Under the pieces are notes generated by a model. That model searched no databases. It had not been told where the DNA came from and was given only the letters and a program-made list of their open reading frames with translations. From Acidaminobacter sp. (GTDB lineage: Bacteria; Bacillota_A; Clostridia; Peptostreptococcales; Acidaminobacteraceae), in assembly GCA_009881125.1 (NCBI GenBank), contig WXFH01000019.1:124001-188000 (forward strand): a stretch of DNA of 64,000 bases, written 5' to 3'. Shown piece by piece: positions 26,419 through 33,276 of this stretch; position 1 is the first letter of the stretch, and each line of letters starts with the position of its first letter. The position numbers and the translations under genes are program-made.

Positions 26419-26683
26419 ATACTTAGGCATAGGACCAGAGGAAGCCAGGACGAGACAAGACCTCGTTGATATAACGGGTTATCCGGACAGACTGATTAGA
26501 GATCAAATATCGAAGCTGCGTAAATCAGGCGTTCCGGTTGTGAATTTTGGCAAAGGTTATTACATTTCAGAGGACCCGGCAGAGATTAGAAAGTTCATCC
26601 GGATTGAATACTGGTCCAAAATGCACGATATGAGAGAGACAGCAAGTGTACTTTATGACGTTGCGGGGGTGATGGAAGCATGA
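26411..26683 (+). CDS. Small winged-helix-like DNA-binding protein
   Basis: 90 residues from ATG 26411. RQDLVDITGYPDRLIRDQISKLRKSGVPVVNFGKGYYI fits a winged-helix pattern (helix-turn-helix plus wing) as in small phage regulators. Overlaps neighbours at both ends. Confidence 0.7.
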   Translation: MIEYLGIGPEEARTRQDLVDITGYPDRLIRDQISKLRKSGVPVVNFGKGYYISEDPAEIRKFIRIEYWSKMHDMRETASVLYDVAGVMEA

Positions 26684-26865
26684 ATCCGTTAATCAGAGTC
26701 CTTGAGAATATCGCACAGCAATGCGGACCGGATGAAGTTTTTGATCAACTCATGGATAATATACTGTCTGATGGTGTTTATAACCTGGAAGCGTTAATTG
26801 AGCAACTTGAATACATCGAGGAAGATGAAATCAGAGCAGCGACGGAGGCGATTGATTATGTATAG
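26680..26865 (+). CDS. Hypothetical acidic helical protein
   Basis: 61 residues, acidic; unknown. Starts inside an ATGA overlap with the preceding gene, supporting coupled translation. Confidence 0.55.
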   Translation: MNPLIRVLENIAQQCGPDEVFDQLMDNILSDGVYNLEALIEQLEYIEEDEIRAATEAIDYV

Positions 26866-27067
26866 CAAAAAAACGATAGAGTTAAGCGCAGAAGCAATCA
26901 GAGACACAAACTTCTTAAACGCGATGACGGTCCTTGACATGAATCCGGAACACGTTGTTATCAAATATCACAATGGACACTGGCACATCAGGACCGACAA
27001 TTACGAAGCTGCATCAGACAGCGTTATTGACCTGATGATTGAATGGCTTATAGAAAACAGTTTCTAG
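26858..27067 (+). CDS. Hypothetical small protein
   Basis: 69 residues from ATG 26858, overlapping the previous gene by 8 bases. Unknown family; contains IKYHNGHWHIRTDNY. Confidence 0.55.
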   Translation: MYSKKTIELSAEAIRDTNFLNAMTVLDMNPEHVVIKYHNGHWHIRTDNYEAASDSVIDLMIEWLIENSF

Positions 27068-27077
27068 GAGGGCCGGC

Positions 27078-27485
27078 ATGGACGACTATAAAGAACAGGT
27101 GCTTGATTTGATGTTGAGGTTGGGACAGAATCACTTCCCAACGCCAAATCAATTCAAAGAATATGAAAAATACAATTTGATGGACGAAATAGTAAACAAA
27201 TACGGCGATCTCCATACATTTTGCAGACAACACAAACTATGCACAAAAGCGGAGTATGAAAAGAGAGTGCTGAGGGGCAGAACAAAACGAAATGCCGAGG
27301 TTTATTTTACCGAAGTGGAACAACGCATAATCGACGAAGTGAAAAAATACATGGAAACCAACGGTTATGAAGAAATACCTAAAATGAGTACGTTCAAAGC
27401 AGACGGACAAATGAAATTATACCGCACGATCTTTAAGACATTCACCTCGATTGAATATCTCCGAGGGGTGATCAGGTGTGGTTGA
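27078..27485 (+). CDS. Hypothetical phage protein
   Basis: 135 residues after AGGAGGG. The repeated segment pattern (NHFPTPNQFKEYEKYNLMDEI, then EEIPKMSTFKADGQMKLYRTI) suggests two copies of a small helical DNA-associated domain. Function unknown. Overlaps the next gene. Confidence 0.6.
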   Translation: MDDYKEQVLDLMLRLGQNHFPTPNQFKEYEKYNLMDEIVNKYGDLHTFCRQHKLCTKAEYEKRVLRGRTKRNAEVYFTEVEQRIIDEVKKYMETNGYEEIPKMSTFKADGQMKLYRTIFKTFTSIEYLRGVIRCG

Positions 27486-27678
27486 ATGTCCATGCAAAGG
27501 GTGTGACGATAGACATTTGTATTGTCACAGCAATTGCGAAGGATACAAGGCATTTAGACAGGGCATTGATCAAAGAAACAGCAAAAGAGACGAGGTAATA
27601 GGAAGGGAGTATAGTCACTCATGGGCAAAATGGAACGCAGTCAAATATTCAGGCATTTCGGCATCGAAGCTCAAATAG
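27478..27678 (+). CDS. Small cysteine-rich phage protein
   Basis: 66 residues from GTG 27478. The CPCKGCDDRHLYCHSNCEGY motif is widespread in Firmicutes phages and probably binds zinc. Role unknown. Its 3' part overlaps the start of the MazG-like gene. Confidence 0.7.
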   Translation: MVECPCKGCDDRHLYCHSNCEGYKAFRQGIDQRNSKRDEVIGREYSHSWAKWNAVKYSGISASKLK

Positions 27679-27902
27679 CGAAGCTGCACGAAGAAGTTGA
27701 TGAGGTGTATGAAGCTTACCTGTCCGGGGACGTTGAGCATTTATCTGAGGAATTAGGAGACGTAAGGTTGGTACTCAAACAGATCGAGGAAGATAAAGAG
27801 ATCAGAGATTTTGATGTAACAAGACATTGGCCGGCAAAAGAGCAAAGGACCCTGGAACGCATCAAGGAGGGATATTATGAAGATCGTAAGACCATCGGTT
27901 GA
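27621..27902 (+). CDS. MazG-like nucleotide pyrophosphohydrolase
   Basis: 93 residues. The E-x2-E ... E-x2-D metal-binding pattern is seen in EEVDEVYEAYL and SEELGDVRL, as in MazG/all-alpha NTP pyrophosphatases. Such phage enzymes hydrolyse NTPs/dNTPs or lower ppGpp. Next to thyX, which supports a nucleotide-metabolism pair. Confidence 0.75.
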   Translation: MGKMERSQIFRHFGIEAQIAKLHEEVDEVYEAYLSGDVEHLSEELGDVRLVLKQIEEDKEIRDFDVTRHWPAKEQRTLERIKEGYYEDRKTIG

Positions 27903-28476
27903 GATCATCGACAACATAGACAAAGACGCGATACTCAAGAAATTGGAAATTTGCGGACGTGTCTGCTACAAATCCGAAGGCAATATCAAAGACGATTCGG
28001 CTGAGAAGTTTGTTAAGAGCATCATCCGCAGGGGCCATGAGTCCGTCTTGGAACACGTCTCTATCACAGTGAGGATTATTACCGACCGGGCCATAGCAAA
28101 CGAACTGACGCGTCACAGAATAGCGTCATATAGCCAGGAATCAACGAGGTATGTAAAGTATGACGATATTGAAGTGATCGCACCAGTTGACTTAGACGAT
28201 GTATCTTTCAAAGCGTGGAAAGAAAAATGCGAAAACGATCAATGGATATATAAATTACTTCTCGGTTATGGAGAAAAGCCAGAAAACGCCCGCGCGGTAC
28301 TTCCATTATCGCTTAAAACAGAACTCATAATGACAGCAAACATCAGAGAGTGGCGACACGTCATAAAACTCAGATCATCATTAGCTGCCCATCCCGATAT
28401 GAGAATTTTGATGAATATGCTATATGAAGAATTTATAGATAAGCTGCCGCCGGTGTTGTTTGACTATGTGAAATAA
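27877..28476 (+). CDS. thyX: Flavin-dependent thymidylate synthase ThyX
   Basis: 199 residues. The ThyX motif RHRIASYSQESTRY is complete (RHR-x5-S), and HESVLEH upstream contributes to the FAD/dUMP site. It converts dUMP to dTMP with methylenetetrahydrofolate and NADPH, raising dTTP for phage replication. AGGAGG precedes ATG 27877; overlaps the MazG-like gene. Confidence 0.95.
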   Translation: MKIVRPSVEIIDNIDKDAILKKLEICGRVCYKSEGNIKDDSAEKFVKSIIRRGHESVLEHVSITVRIITDRAIANELTRHRIASYSQESTRYVKYDDIEVIAPVDLDDVSFKAWKEKCENDQWIYKLLLGYGEKPENARAVLPLSLKTELIMTANIREWRHVIKLRSSLAAHPDMRILMNMLYEEFIDKLPPVLFDYVK

Positions 28477-28494
28477 GAAGGGGAGTGCGCAGTA

Positions 28495-28656
28495 ATGAAA
28501 TTTACAGTTGAGTTTGAAATGGAAAAGTGGCATTGCATGGAATGTCCGATGCTTGATAGTAACGACTGTTGTAATTTGCAACCTGAATACGACTATGACA
28601 TTGAAAACACATGGGAAGAATTAATGTCAAACTGTCCACTTGAGATAGTGGAATGA
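28495..28656 (+). CDS. Small cysteine-rich protein
   Basis: 53 residues from ATG 28495 after the GAAGGGGAGTGCGC leader (28477-28490). CMECPMLDSNDCCN and a C-terminal C suggest a zinc knuckle, a common small-protein type in phages. Function unknown. Confidence 0.65.
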   Translation: MKFTVEFEMEKWHCMECPMLDSNDCCNLQPEYDYDIENTWEELMSNCPLEIVE

Positions 28657-28689
28657 AGGGTTATACGAATTAGAGAGGGGATTAAAACG

Positions 28690-28965
28690 ATGAATAAAGT
28701 AACGATTGAGATAACAGCAGATGAAGGTAAGATCACCGCTGAGATTGATGGAAAAACCTTTGTAAACACTTGGTATAAAAAAAGCAGAGGTATTTACAGC
28801 ACTAAAGAAAAAGGAATTGAAGATCAGATTTATGATTCAGGTGTGGATATTCCTGAAAAATTGTGTGACGCTTTGATGTTCGTTGATATTACAGAGTTTA
28901 TGCAAGGGTTGAAAGAATTAGATGACTTTGAAGATGATGATTCAGAGGATGATTTAGATGATTGA
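28690..28965 (+). CDS. Hypothetical acidic protein
   Basis: 91 residues with a beta-rich N-terminus (VTIEITADEGKITAEIDGK) and a very acidic C-terminus (DDFEDDDSEDDLDD). Function unknown. Slight overlap with the next gene. Confidence 0.6.
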   Translation: MNKVTIEITADEGKITAEIDGKTFVNTWYKKSRGIYSTKEKGIEDQIYDSGVDIPEKLCDALMFVDITEFMQGLKELDDFEDDDSEDDLDD

Positions 28966-29149
28966 TAAATTGAAACTTGTATTCAGAACAGGTCTTAACA
29001 ATGGGATAATTCACAACTCACGTCAAGACGTTGACACTTTATGCAAAGCACTTGAAAAAACAACTAATAAAGTCAACGAATTGGTAGACGCAGTAAACAG
29101 ACTTGAGAAAGAGATTAAGTCGCTAAAGCCCACAAGTGAGAAGGAGTGA
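28958..29149 (+). CDS. Hypothetical coiled-coil protein
   Basis: 63 residues, mostly one amphipathic helix with Leu/Val heptads. Coupled to the previous gene. Function unknown. Confidence 0.55.
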   Translation: MIDKLKLVFRTGLNNGIIHNSRQDVDTLCKALEKTTNKVNELVDAVNRLEKEIKSLKPTSEKE

Positions 29150-29153
29150 ATAC

Positions 29154-29432
29154 ATGAAAGTATATATTGCCGGTAAGATCACCGGGTACGACGATTACAG
29201 ACAGAGATTTGCAAAGACAGCGGAACAACTAAAAGAAATCGGACATACTGTGATGAATCCTGCTGTACTGCCAGATGGATTTGAGAACCATGAATATATG
29301 AGAATCTGCTATTCGATGATCGACGTATGCGACGCGGTTTACTTTATGGACAACTGGACAGATAGTCCGGGGGCCATCAGAGAACACGACTATGCGACAC
29401 TACACAACAAACAGATGATATTTGAATTTTAG
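29154..29432 (+). CDS. DUF4406-like protein (nucleoside deoxyribosyltransferase-like fold)
   Basis: 92 residues from ATG 29154. MKVYIAGKITGYDDYRQRF at the N-terminus, VMNPAVLPDG and DAVYFMDNWTDSPGAIREH match the phage DUF4406 family, whose fold resembles nucleoside 2-deoxyribosyltransferases. A role in nucleotide metabolism is possible, not shown. Confidence 0.85.
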   Translation: MKVYIAGKITGYDDYRQRFAKTAEQLKEIGHTVMNPAVLPDGFENHEYMRICYSMIDVCDAVYFMDNWTDSPGAIREHDYATLHNKQMIFEF

Positions 29433-29443
29433 GAGGGTAAACC

Positions 29444-29869
29444 ATGAACGACAATCAACAATGGGCCATGAGAGAGCAGAAAAGAGCATTTGACGAGAAA
29501 GTTAAAGAGTTAAAAGCAGCTAAGAAGCAGATCAAAGAACTTGAGGAAAAATATAAGAAGCTCGACGAACTCAATGATAAGCTAGGAAAGGCCATCGACC
29601 CAATCAGAAAGCAGAAGGACGAGCAGGAAAGACTTCTCGCCCTGGCTAATCAAACGATAGATCATTACAAAGTCAAGTTAGGCAGCGCTAGAATGTATCT
29701 CTGCTCAATGCTTGAATATCCTAGAGTCTTTGACAAACAGACAATCGCTGAAAACTTTGAAAAATATGACCTGGACTTCACTATTGAAGAAGATAAGATC
29801 ACCATTAGGAGGATTAAACGTGCTGAAATTCTACATTCCGGGCAGACCCCAAGCAAAACAGAGAGCTAG
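29444..29869 (+). CDS. Coiled-coil phage protein
   Basis: 141 residues with a long N-terminal coiled coil rich in Lys and Glu (about 10-80) and a short C-terminal domain. Function unknown; overlaps the RusA start. Confidence 0.6.
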   Translation: MNDNQQWAMREQKRAFDEKVKELKAAKKQIKELEEKYKKLDELNDKLGKAIDPIRKQKDEQERLLALANQTIDHYKVKLGSARMYLCSMLEYPRVFDKQTIAENFEKYDLDFTIEEDKITIRRIKRAEILHSGQTPSKTES

Positions 29870-30224
29870 AGTCACAAAGACCGGACACGCCTATACACCT
29901 AAAGAGACGGTCAACTATGAAAATTACGTTAAATGGTGCTTTTCAAAAGAGTATCCAGATCACACACCATATGAAGGCGCGTTAGGGATGGATATTTACA
30001 TCGACGTTCCGGTCCCAATGAGCGCCAGCAAGAAAAAGAGAGCAGCTATGTTAGCGGACGAGATCAGGCCGACGAAGAAGCCCGATAATAGTAATATACA
30101 AAAATCGGTGGAGGATTCTTTAAATAAAATCGCCTACCTCGATGATAAGCAAATCGTTGAAGGAAAACACAGTAAGAAGTACAACGAGCGCGAGGGTGTA
30201 TTAGTGGTCATTTACAAGGTGTAA
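29820..30224 (+). CDS. rusA: RusA-family Holliday junction resolvase
   Basis: 134 residues from GTG 29820 after AGGAGG. FYIPGRPQAKQRARVTK is the RusA N-terminal signature; the metal-binding acids are in KPDNSNIQKSVEDSLN and YLDDKQIV. It should cut branched recombination/replication intermediates before packaging. Confidence 0.93.
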   Translation: MLKFYIPGRPQAKQRARVTKTGHAYTPKETVNYENYVKWCFSKEYPDHTPYEGALGMDIYIDVPVPMSASKKKRAAMLADEIRPTKKPDNSNIQKSVEDSLNKIAYLDDKQIVEGKHSKKYNEREGVLVVIYKV

Positions 30225-30329
30225 CACATCAACCCATAGCGAAGGTAGGCAAACACAAAACGAAGTCTCTAACAAGCGACTTAGCGCACGTTACAGACCG
30301 TAGAATGGATATTACGAGGAGAGATTATA

Positions 30330-30764
30330 TTGAACAGTGTGAATTTAATCGGAAGGCTTACATCAGAACCACAGTTACGGTATATCCCATCAACAAACAC
30401 ACCGACAACAAGAATGATCATCGCAGTAAATCGGAACCTAAGCAAAGAGAAAAAAGAAGAAGCCCAGTCCAAAGGTCACCCCACAGCAGACTTTATTCCG
30501 GTCACAGTATGGGGAAAGCAAGCTGAGAATGCTGCCAAGTATCTCGAAAAGGGTAACAGAGTCGCTATAAAAGGCAGGATCACCACAGGCAGCTACAAGA
30601 CAAACGAGGGCGAAACCAGATACACAACAGAAGTCACCGCAGAAAACATTGAATTTCTGATGGAAAAGAAGAAAGACACCACAGATCACGACACCGGAGA
30701 TTACGAACTGGGAGACTTTCAAAGCGGATCGCCACAACTAGACGACGGTGAGGTACATTTCTAG
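30330..30764 (+). CDS. ssb: Single-stranded DNA-binding protein
   Basis: 144 residues from TTG 30330 (ribosome site GAGGAGAG). OB-fold segments NSVNLIGRLTSEPQLRYIPS, IPVTVWGKQAENAAKYLEKG and VAIKGRITTGSY are clear, and the C-terminal tail is acidic though it ends in EVHF rather than the usual DDDIPF-like tip. It protects single strands for RecT and the replisome. Confidence 0.95.
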   Translation: MNSVNLIGRLTSEPQLRYIPSTNTPTTRMIIAVNRNLSKEKKEEAQSKGHPTADFIPVTVWGKQAENAAKYLEKGNRVAIKGRITTGSYKTNEGETRYTTEVTAENIEFLMEKKKDTTDHDTGDYELGDFQSGSPQLDDGEVHF

Positions 30765-30785
30765 CAAGATTGGAGGATGAATCGG

Positions 30786-30935
30786 ATGAAAAAGAAATCA
30801 AAGCGATCGAGTAGAAAGAATCAATACAACAAACGAGTTATAAAACACACCATGCGCGGCAGCGATCTTACATTCAACGGATACAATTATGACTTCTTTC
30901 ATTTCATAGAACACTTCACAGGATTCAGATCATAA
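30786..30935 (+). CDS. Small basic protein
   Basis: 49 residues from ATG 30786 (GGAGG upstream), strongly basic at the start (KKKSKRSSRKNQYNKR) and aromatic at the end. Possibly nucleic-acid binding; not recognised. Fills the gap between ssb and the next gene. Confidence 0.55.
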   Translation: MKKKSKRSSRKNQYNKRVIKHTMRGSDLTFNGYNYDFFHFIEHFTGFRS

Positions 30936-30949
30936 ATAAGGAGTTGAAA

Positions 30950-31324
30950 ATGATGAATGAAGGAATTGAAATGCTTCTAGGTAAGACGCTGAAAAGCATA
31001 GACCAAGAAAGAAACGATCACCTTAGGTTTGTTTGTGAAGACGGAGACATATTCGAAATGTTTCATTATAAAGATTGTTGTGAAAGTGTGACTATCGAGG
31101 ACATATGCGGAGATTTATCAAACCTAATCGGCACACCAATTGTAATGGCAGAAGAAGTAACAAATTCCGACGAGCCAGGCAAAGAGTATTCAGAAAGCTA
31201 CACATGGACATTCTATAAATTGGCGACAGCAAAAGGATATGTGACAATCAGATGGTATGGAGAATCAAATGGTTATTATTCAGAAAGTGTTGATTTTTGG
31301 TTGGTCACACCTAAAAAGCATTGA
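30950..31324 (+). CDS. DUF7448-like phage protein
   Basis: 124 residues from ATG 30950 after AAGGAG. GKTLKSIDQERNDHLRFVCEDG and TWTFYKLATAKGYVTIRWYGESNGYYSE are reminiscent of a widespread phage family of unknown role. It is the last gene of the early rightward block and ends at a terminator. Confidence 0.7.
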   Translation: MMNEGIEMLLGKTLKSIDQERNDHLRFVCEDGDIFEMFHYKDCCESVTIEDICGDLSNLIGTPIVMAEEVTNSDEPGKEYSESYTWTFYKLATAKGYVTIRWYGESNGYYSESVDFWLVTPKKH

Positions 31325-31328
31325 AGCA

Positions 31329-31372
31329 CTAAAAAAAGGACCCCTTAACCGGAGTCCTTTTTATTTTACCTA
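31329..31372. terminator. Terminator between early genes and the leftward cluster
   Basis: AAAAAAAGGACCCC pairs imperfectly with GGAGTCCTTTTT; A- and T-runs flank the stem, so it can serve both the rightward early block and the convergent leftward cluster. Confidence 0.8.
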
Positions 31373-31756
31373 TTCATAAATTTCAACTCTGTTTACAACG
31401 CTATAATCATACCCGGACAAATCTTCCGGCTCCTGGCCTTTAATTTCGCTGAATATCCAGTAAACCATGTATTTCTTGCCATCTTTGAGTGCTGGTGCCG
31501 ACATTTCAAAATCGTATTCGTCCCCATGCTCAACCTCAAAGTAGTTTTTACGATAAGGCAGCAGTCTGCTAGTCATTTCGGCTTGATCGGTAAGCTCATA
31601 CTCAATACCCTCAAATGTCACTGTCCCATATTCCATCTCATTAACCCTCCTATAAGTTATTCCCGGATGATTTCTTAGCATCATCACCACGTCTAAATAT
31701 CCAACGCTATCAAGTATCTTTACCCCATCTTTATTGTAAATATCAAACTTACTCAT
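31370..31756 (-). CDS. Hypothetical protein of the leftward accessory cluster
   Basis: 128 residues after GGAGGG, with a beta-rich, tyrosine-rich composition. No family recognised. Last gene of the leftward cluster; the terminator at 31329 is shared. Its orientation opposite to the early and late genes suggests expression in the lysogen. Confidence 0.65.
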   Translation of the reverse strand: MSKFDIYNKDGVKILDSVGYLDVVMMLRNHPGITYRRVNEMEYGTVTFEGIEYELTDQAEMTSRLLPYRKNYFEVEHGDEYDFEMSAPALKDGKKYMVYWIFSEIKGQEPEDLSGYDYSVVNRVEIYE

Positions 31757-31808
31757 TCAAAACCCTCCTATTTTGGTGAGCATAAGGCCCGGCGAAGCGG
31801 TCACGAGT

Positions 31809-31955
31809 TCACTTCGCAGAACCTTTGCCCTCCGTTAGATAATCGCGAATGGCCTTAGAGACCCACTCAGAGCGATTATATCTATCCTTCTCAAGCTTAA
31901 CGTCGAGTCGCTCTAATAAATCCTTGTCGATGCTTATATTGACCCTTATCTTCAC
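31809..31955 (-). CDS. Ribbon-helix-helix (CopG/Arc-like) DNA-binding protein
   Basis: 48 residues from GTG 31955 behind AGGAGG. KIRVNISIDKDLLERLDVKL gives the ribbon and first helix, and NRSEWVSKAIRDYLTEG the second helix, a typical RHH pattern. It is translationally coupled to the upstream Cys-rich gene (GTGA overlap). It may regulate the cluster, or act as an antitoxin-type regulator; no toxin is obvious. Confidence 0.75.
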   Translation of the reverse strand: MKIRVNISIDKDLLERLDVKLEKDRYNRSEWVSKAIRDYLTEGKGSAK

Positions 31956-32134
31956 GCGGTAACCTCCTTGCTATCGTCAACATCAATTGAAATGATGCCA
32001 GGCAGTACACCGTCATTAAAATTGCCATCCAACTCAACACTTCTTTGATCTCGTATAATTCCATCTTCATTCTCCCTTCTACAATCTTTACAAGTGGTAG
32101 ATGATCTCCAAACACAATCACAGATACTTTGCAT
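31952..32134 (-). CDS. Small cysteine-containing protein
   Basis: 60 residues from ATG 32134. SICDCVW and TTCKDCRREN give four cysteines near the N-terminus, then an acidic C-terminus. Its stop overlaps the RHH start (GTGA), and the RHH ribosome site lies in its 3' end, which supports it. The 10-mer AACGTGGATT lies exactly between its ribosome site (AGGGGG) and its ATG. An overlapping frame (31897-32064) encodes a 55-residue single-membrane-segment peptide with a fair ribosome site and is an alternative. Confidence 0.55.
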   Translation of the reverse strand: MQSICDCVWRSSTTCKDCRRENEDGIIRDQRSVELDGNFNDGVLPGIISIDVDDSKEVTA

Positions 32135-32189
32135 AATCCACGTTACCCCCTATGGTCTGTCTCATCAGTACCGGGAGACCATCCCCAGG

Positions 32190-32212
32190 TAGACGCCCCG
32201 GAGGGCGTTTCG
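32190..32212. terminator. Hairpin after the 61-residue leftward gene
   Basis: ACGCCC-CGGA-GGGCGT stem-loop with only a short T stretch; a possible weak terminator or attenuator between the 61-residue gene and the Cys-rich/RHH pair. Confidence 0.4.
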
Positions 32213-32213
32213 A

Positions 32214-32399
32214 CTATTTCTTAGGTTCTTTGTAGTCGTCGCAATCTTCTTCGTTGTAGTAGGAATCAGGAGTGAATTGAATTTTGCGAAAATCTTTGTT
32301 GATCATCGCTTCCTTCATCGCTGTGATTTCCTCGTGTCCAAATCCAGCAGCTTGCATTCCCCTAACCATGAAACCGATACCGATTTGTGTTTTAGTCAT
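32214..32399 (-). CDS. Hypothetical small protein, first gene of the leftward cluster
   Basis: 61 residues after AGGAGG: TKTQIGIGFMVRGMQAAGFGH, then an acidic tail. Unknown family. It has a clear leftward promoter at 32455-32482, with two copies of the 10-mer AACGTGGATT around it. Confidence 0.6.
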   Translation of the reverse strand: MTKTQIGIGFMVRGMQAAGFGHEEITAMKEAMINKDFRKIQFTPDSYYNEEDCDDYKEPKK

Positions 32400-32432
32400 T
32401 TTAATTTCCTCCTTTTGGTTGAATGTTCATCA

Positions 32433-32507
32433 AATCCACGTTGTTTATATTCTCATTATACACACACCCAACACAATGTAAACAAGAAACTTCACTCAAT
32501 CCACGTT
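32433..32507 (-). promoter_or_regulatory. Leftward promoter flanked by two AACGTGGATT elements
   Basis: On the minus strand TTTACA (32477-32482) and TATAAT (32455-32460) are 16 bp apart. AACGTGGATT lies at 32498-32507 (about -55) and at 32433-32442 (about +10), both in the same orientation. A regulator binding these could control the accessory cluster. Confidence 0.65.
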
Positions 32508-32513
32508 AAATCG

Positions 32514-32553
32514 TTCGACACTTTTCGACATTCCCCCTCAATCATGGTAAAAT
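32514..32553 (+). promoter_or_regulatory. Late promoter upstream of the terminase genes
   Basis: Two TTCGACA copies exactly 10 bp apart (32514-32520, 32524-32530) precede TAAAAT (32548-32553); the second has a 17-bp spacer. The same arrangement recurs at 36751-36780. Confidence 0.6.
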
Positions 32554-32604
32554 CAAGGCGAAAACTCACACAATCCACAACATTATCCACACGGGGGTGA
32601 AAGT

Positions 32605-33084
32605 ATGGCTGGAATAGGCAACAAGAAAGAATACCCAACAGCAGCAGACTTAGAAAATGCAATCAACAAATACTTCGACGAGATCACCAGAGATACAGTC
32701 CTAAAAGAAAACTACATAGCCGGTTATAAAGATGATGGGGAGCCAATCGTCGCGGAGCGCGAAGCACTCAACAGACTCGGAGAACCAGTTGTTGTAGAAG
32801 AATTCTTAGTCAAACCCTCTGTGATTAATATGTGTGTGAAGCTTGGCATTACTAGGTCCGCTTTGTCGCTTTACAGGACTTATGGCGAGGATTATCTTGA
32901 CACGATTACGCGTGCGTGCGCCAGAATCGAAGCCTACAAGGTAGATCAGCTAGACGACAAGGGCAAAGCAACCAACGGAATCATCTTCGATCTGAAGAAT
33001 AACCACGATTACAGAGACAAACAGGAGATCGAACAGACGGTTGAGCATAAGGGAGTCGAGGTCAGCATCAAAGTTATTGAATAA
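32605..33084 (+). CDS. Terminase small subunit
   Basis: 159 residues from ATG 32605 (GGGGGTG). The N-terminal YPTAADLENAINKYFDEI and the NNHDYRDKQEIEQTVEHKGVEV tail are typical of gp3-like small terminase subunits, which recognise the packaging site, often within their own gene. It precedes the large subunit by 192 AT-rich bases. Confidence 0.88.
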   Translation: MAGIGNKKEYPTAADLENAINKYFDEITRDTVLKENYIAGYKDDGEPIVAEREALNRLGEPVVVEEFLVKPSVINMCVKLGITRSALSLYRTYGEDYLDTITRACARIEAYKVDQLDDKGKATNGIIFDLKNNHDYRDKQEIEQTVEHKGVEVSIKVIE

Positions 33085-33276
33085 TATTCATTGATTTGTG
33101 ATGTATTTATACATTCTTATGAATAGAATTAGCACAAATTAGATCAAAAGTGCCAAAATTATCGGGTGAAATACTTTTTTAACTGTATAAATCGTGAATA
33201 ATCGGCTCAACTGTACCCTAAATGATAATTTAAGGCATAGTTGGCCTGGTGTTAAGACTAGGGGGTGATCTATCCA
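33085..33276. other. AT-rich gap between the terminase genes
   Basis: 192 bases without a convincing gene and with several short direct and inverted AT-rich repeats (for example TATTCAT / ATGAATA around 33086-33124). A packaging or regulatory site is possible, but nothing decisive is visible. Confidence 0.35.
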
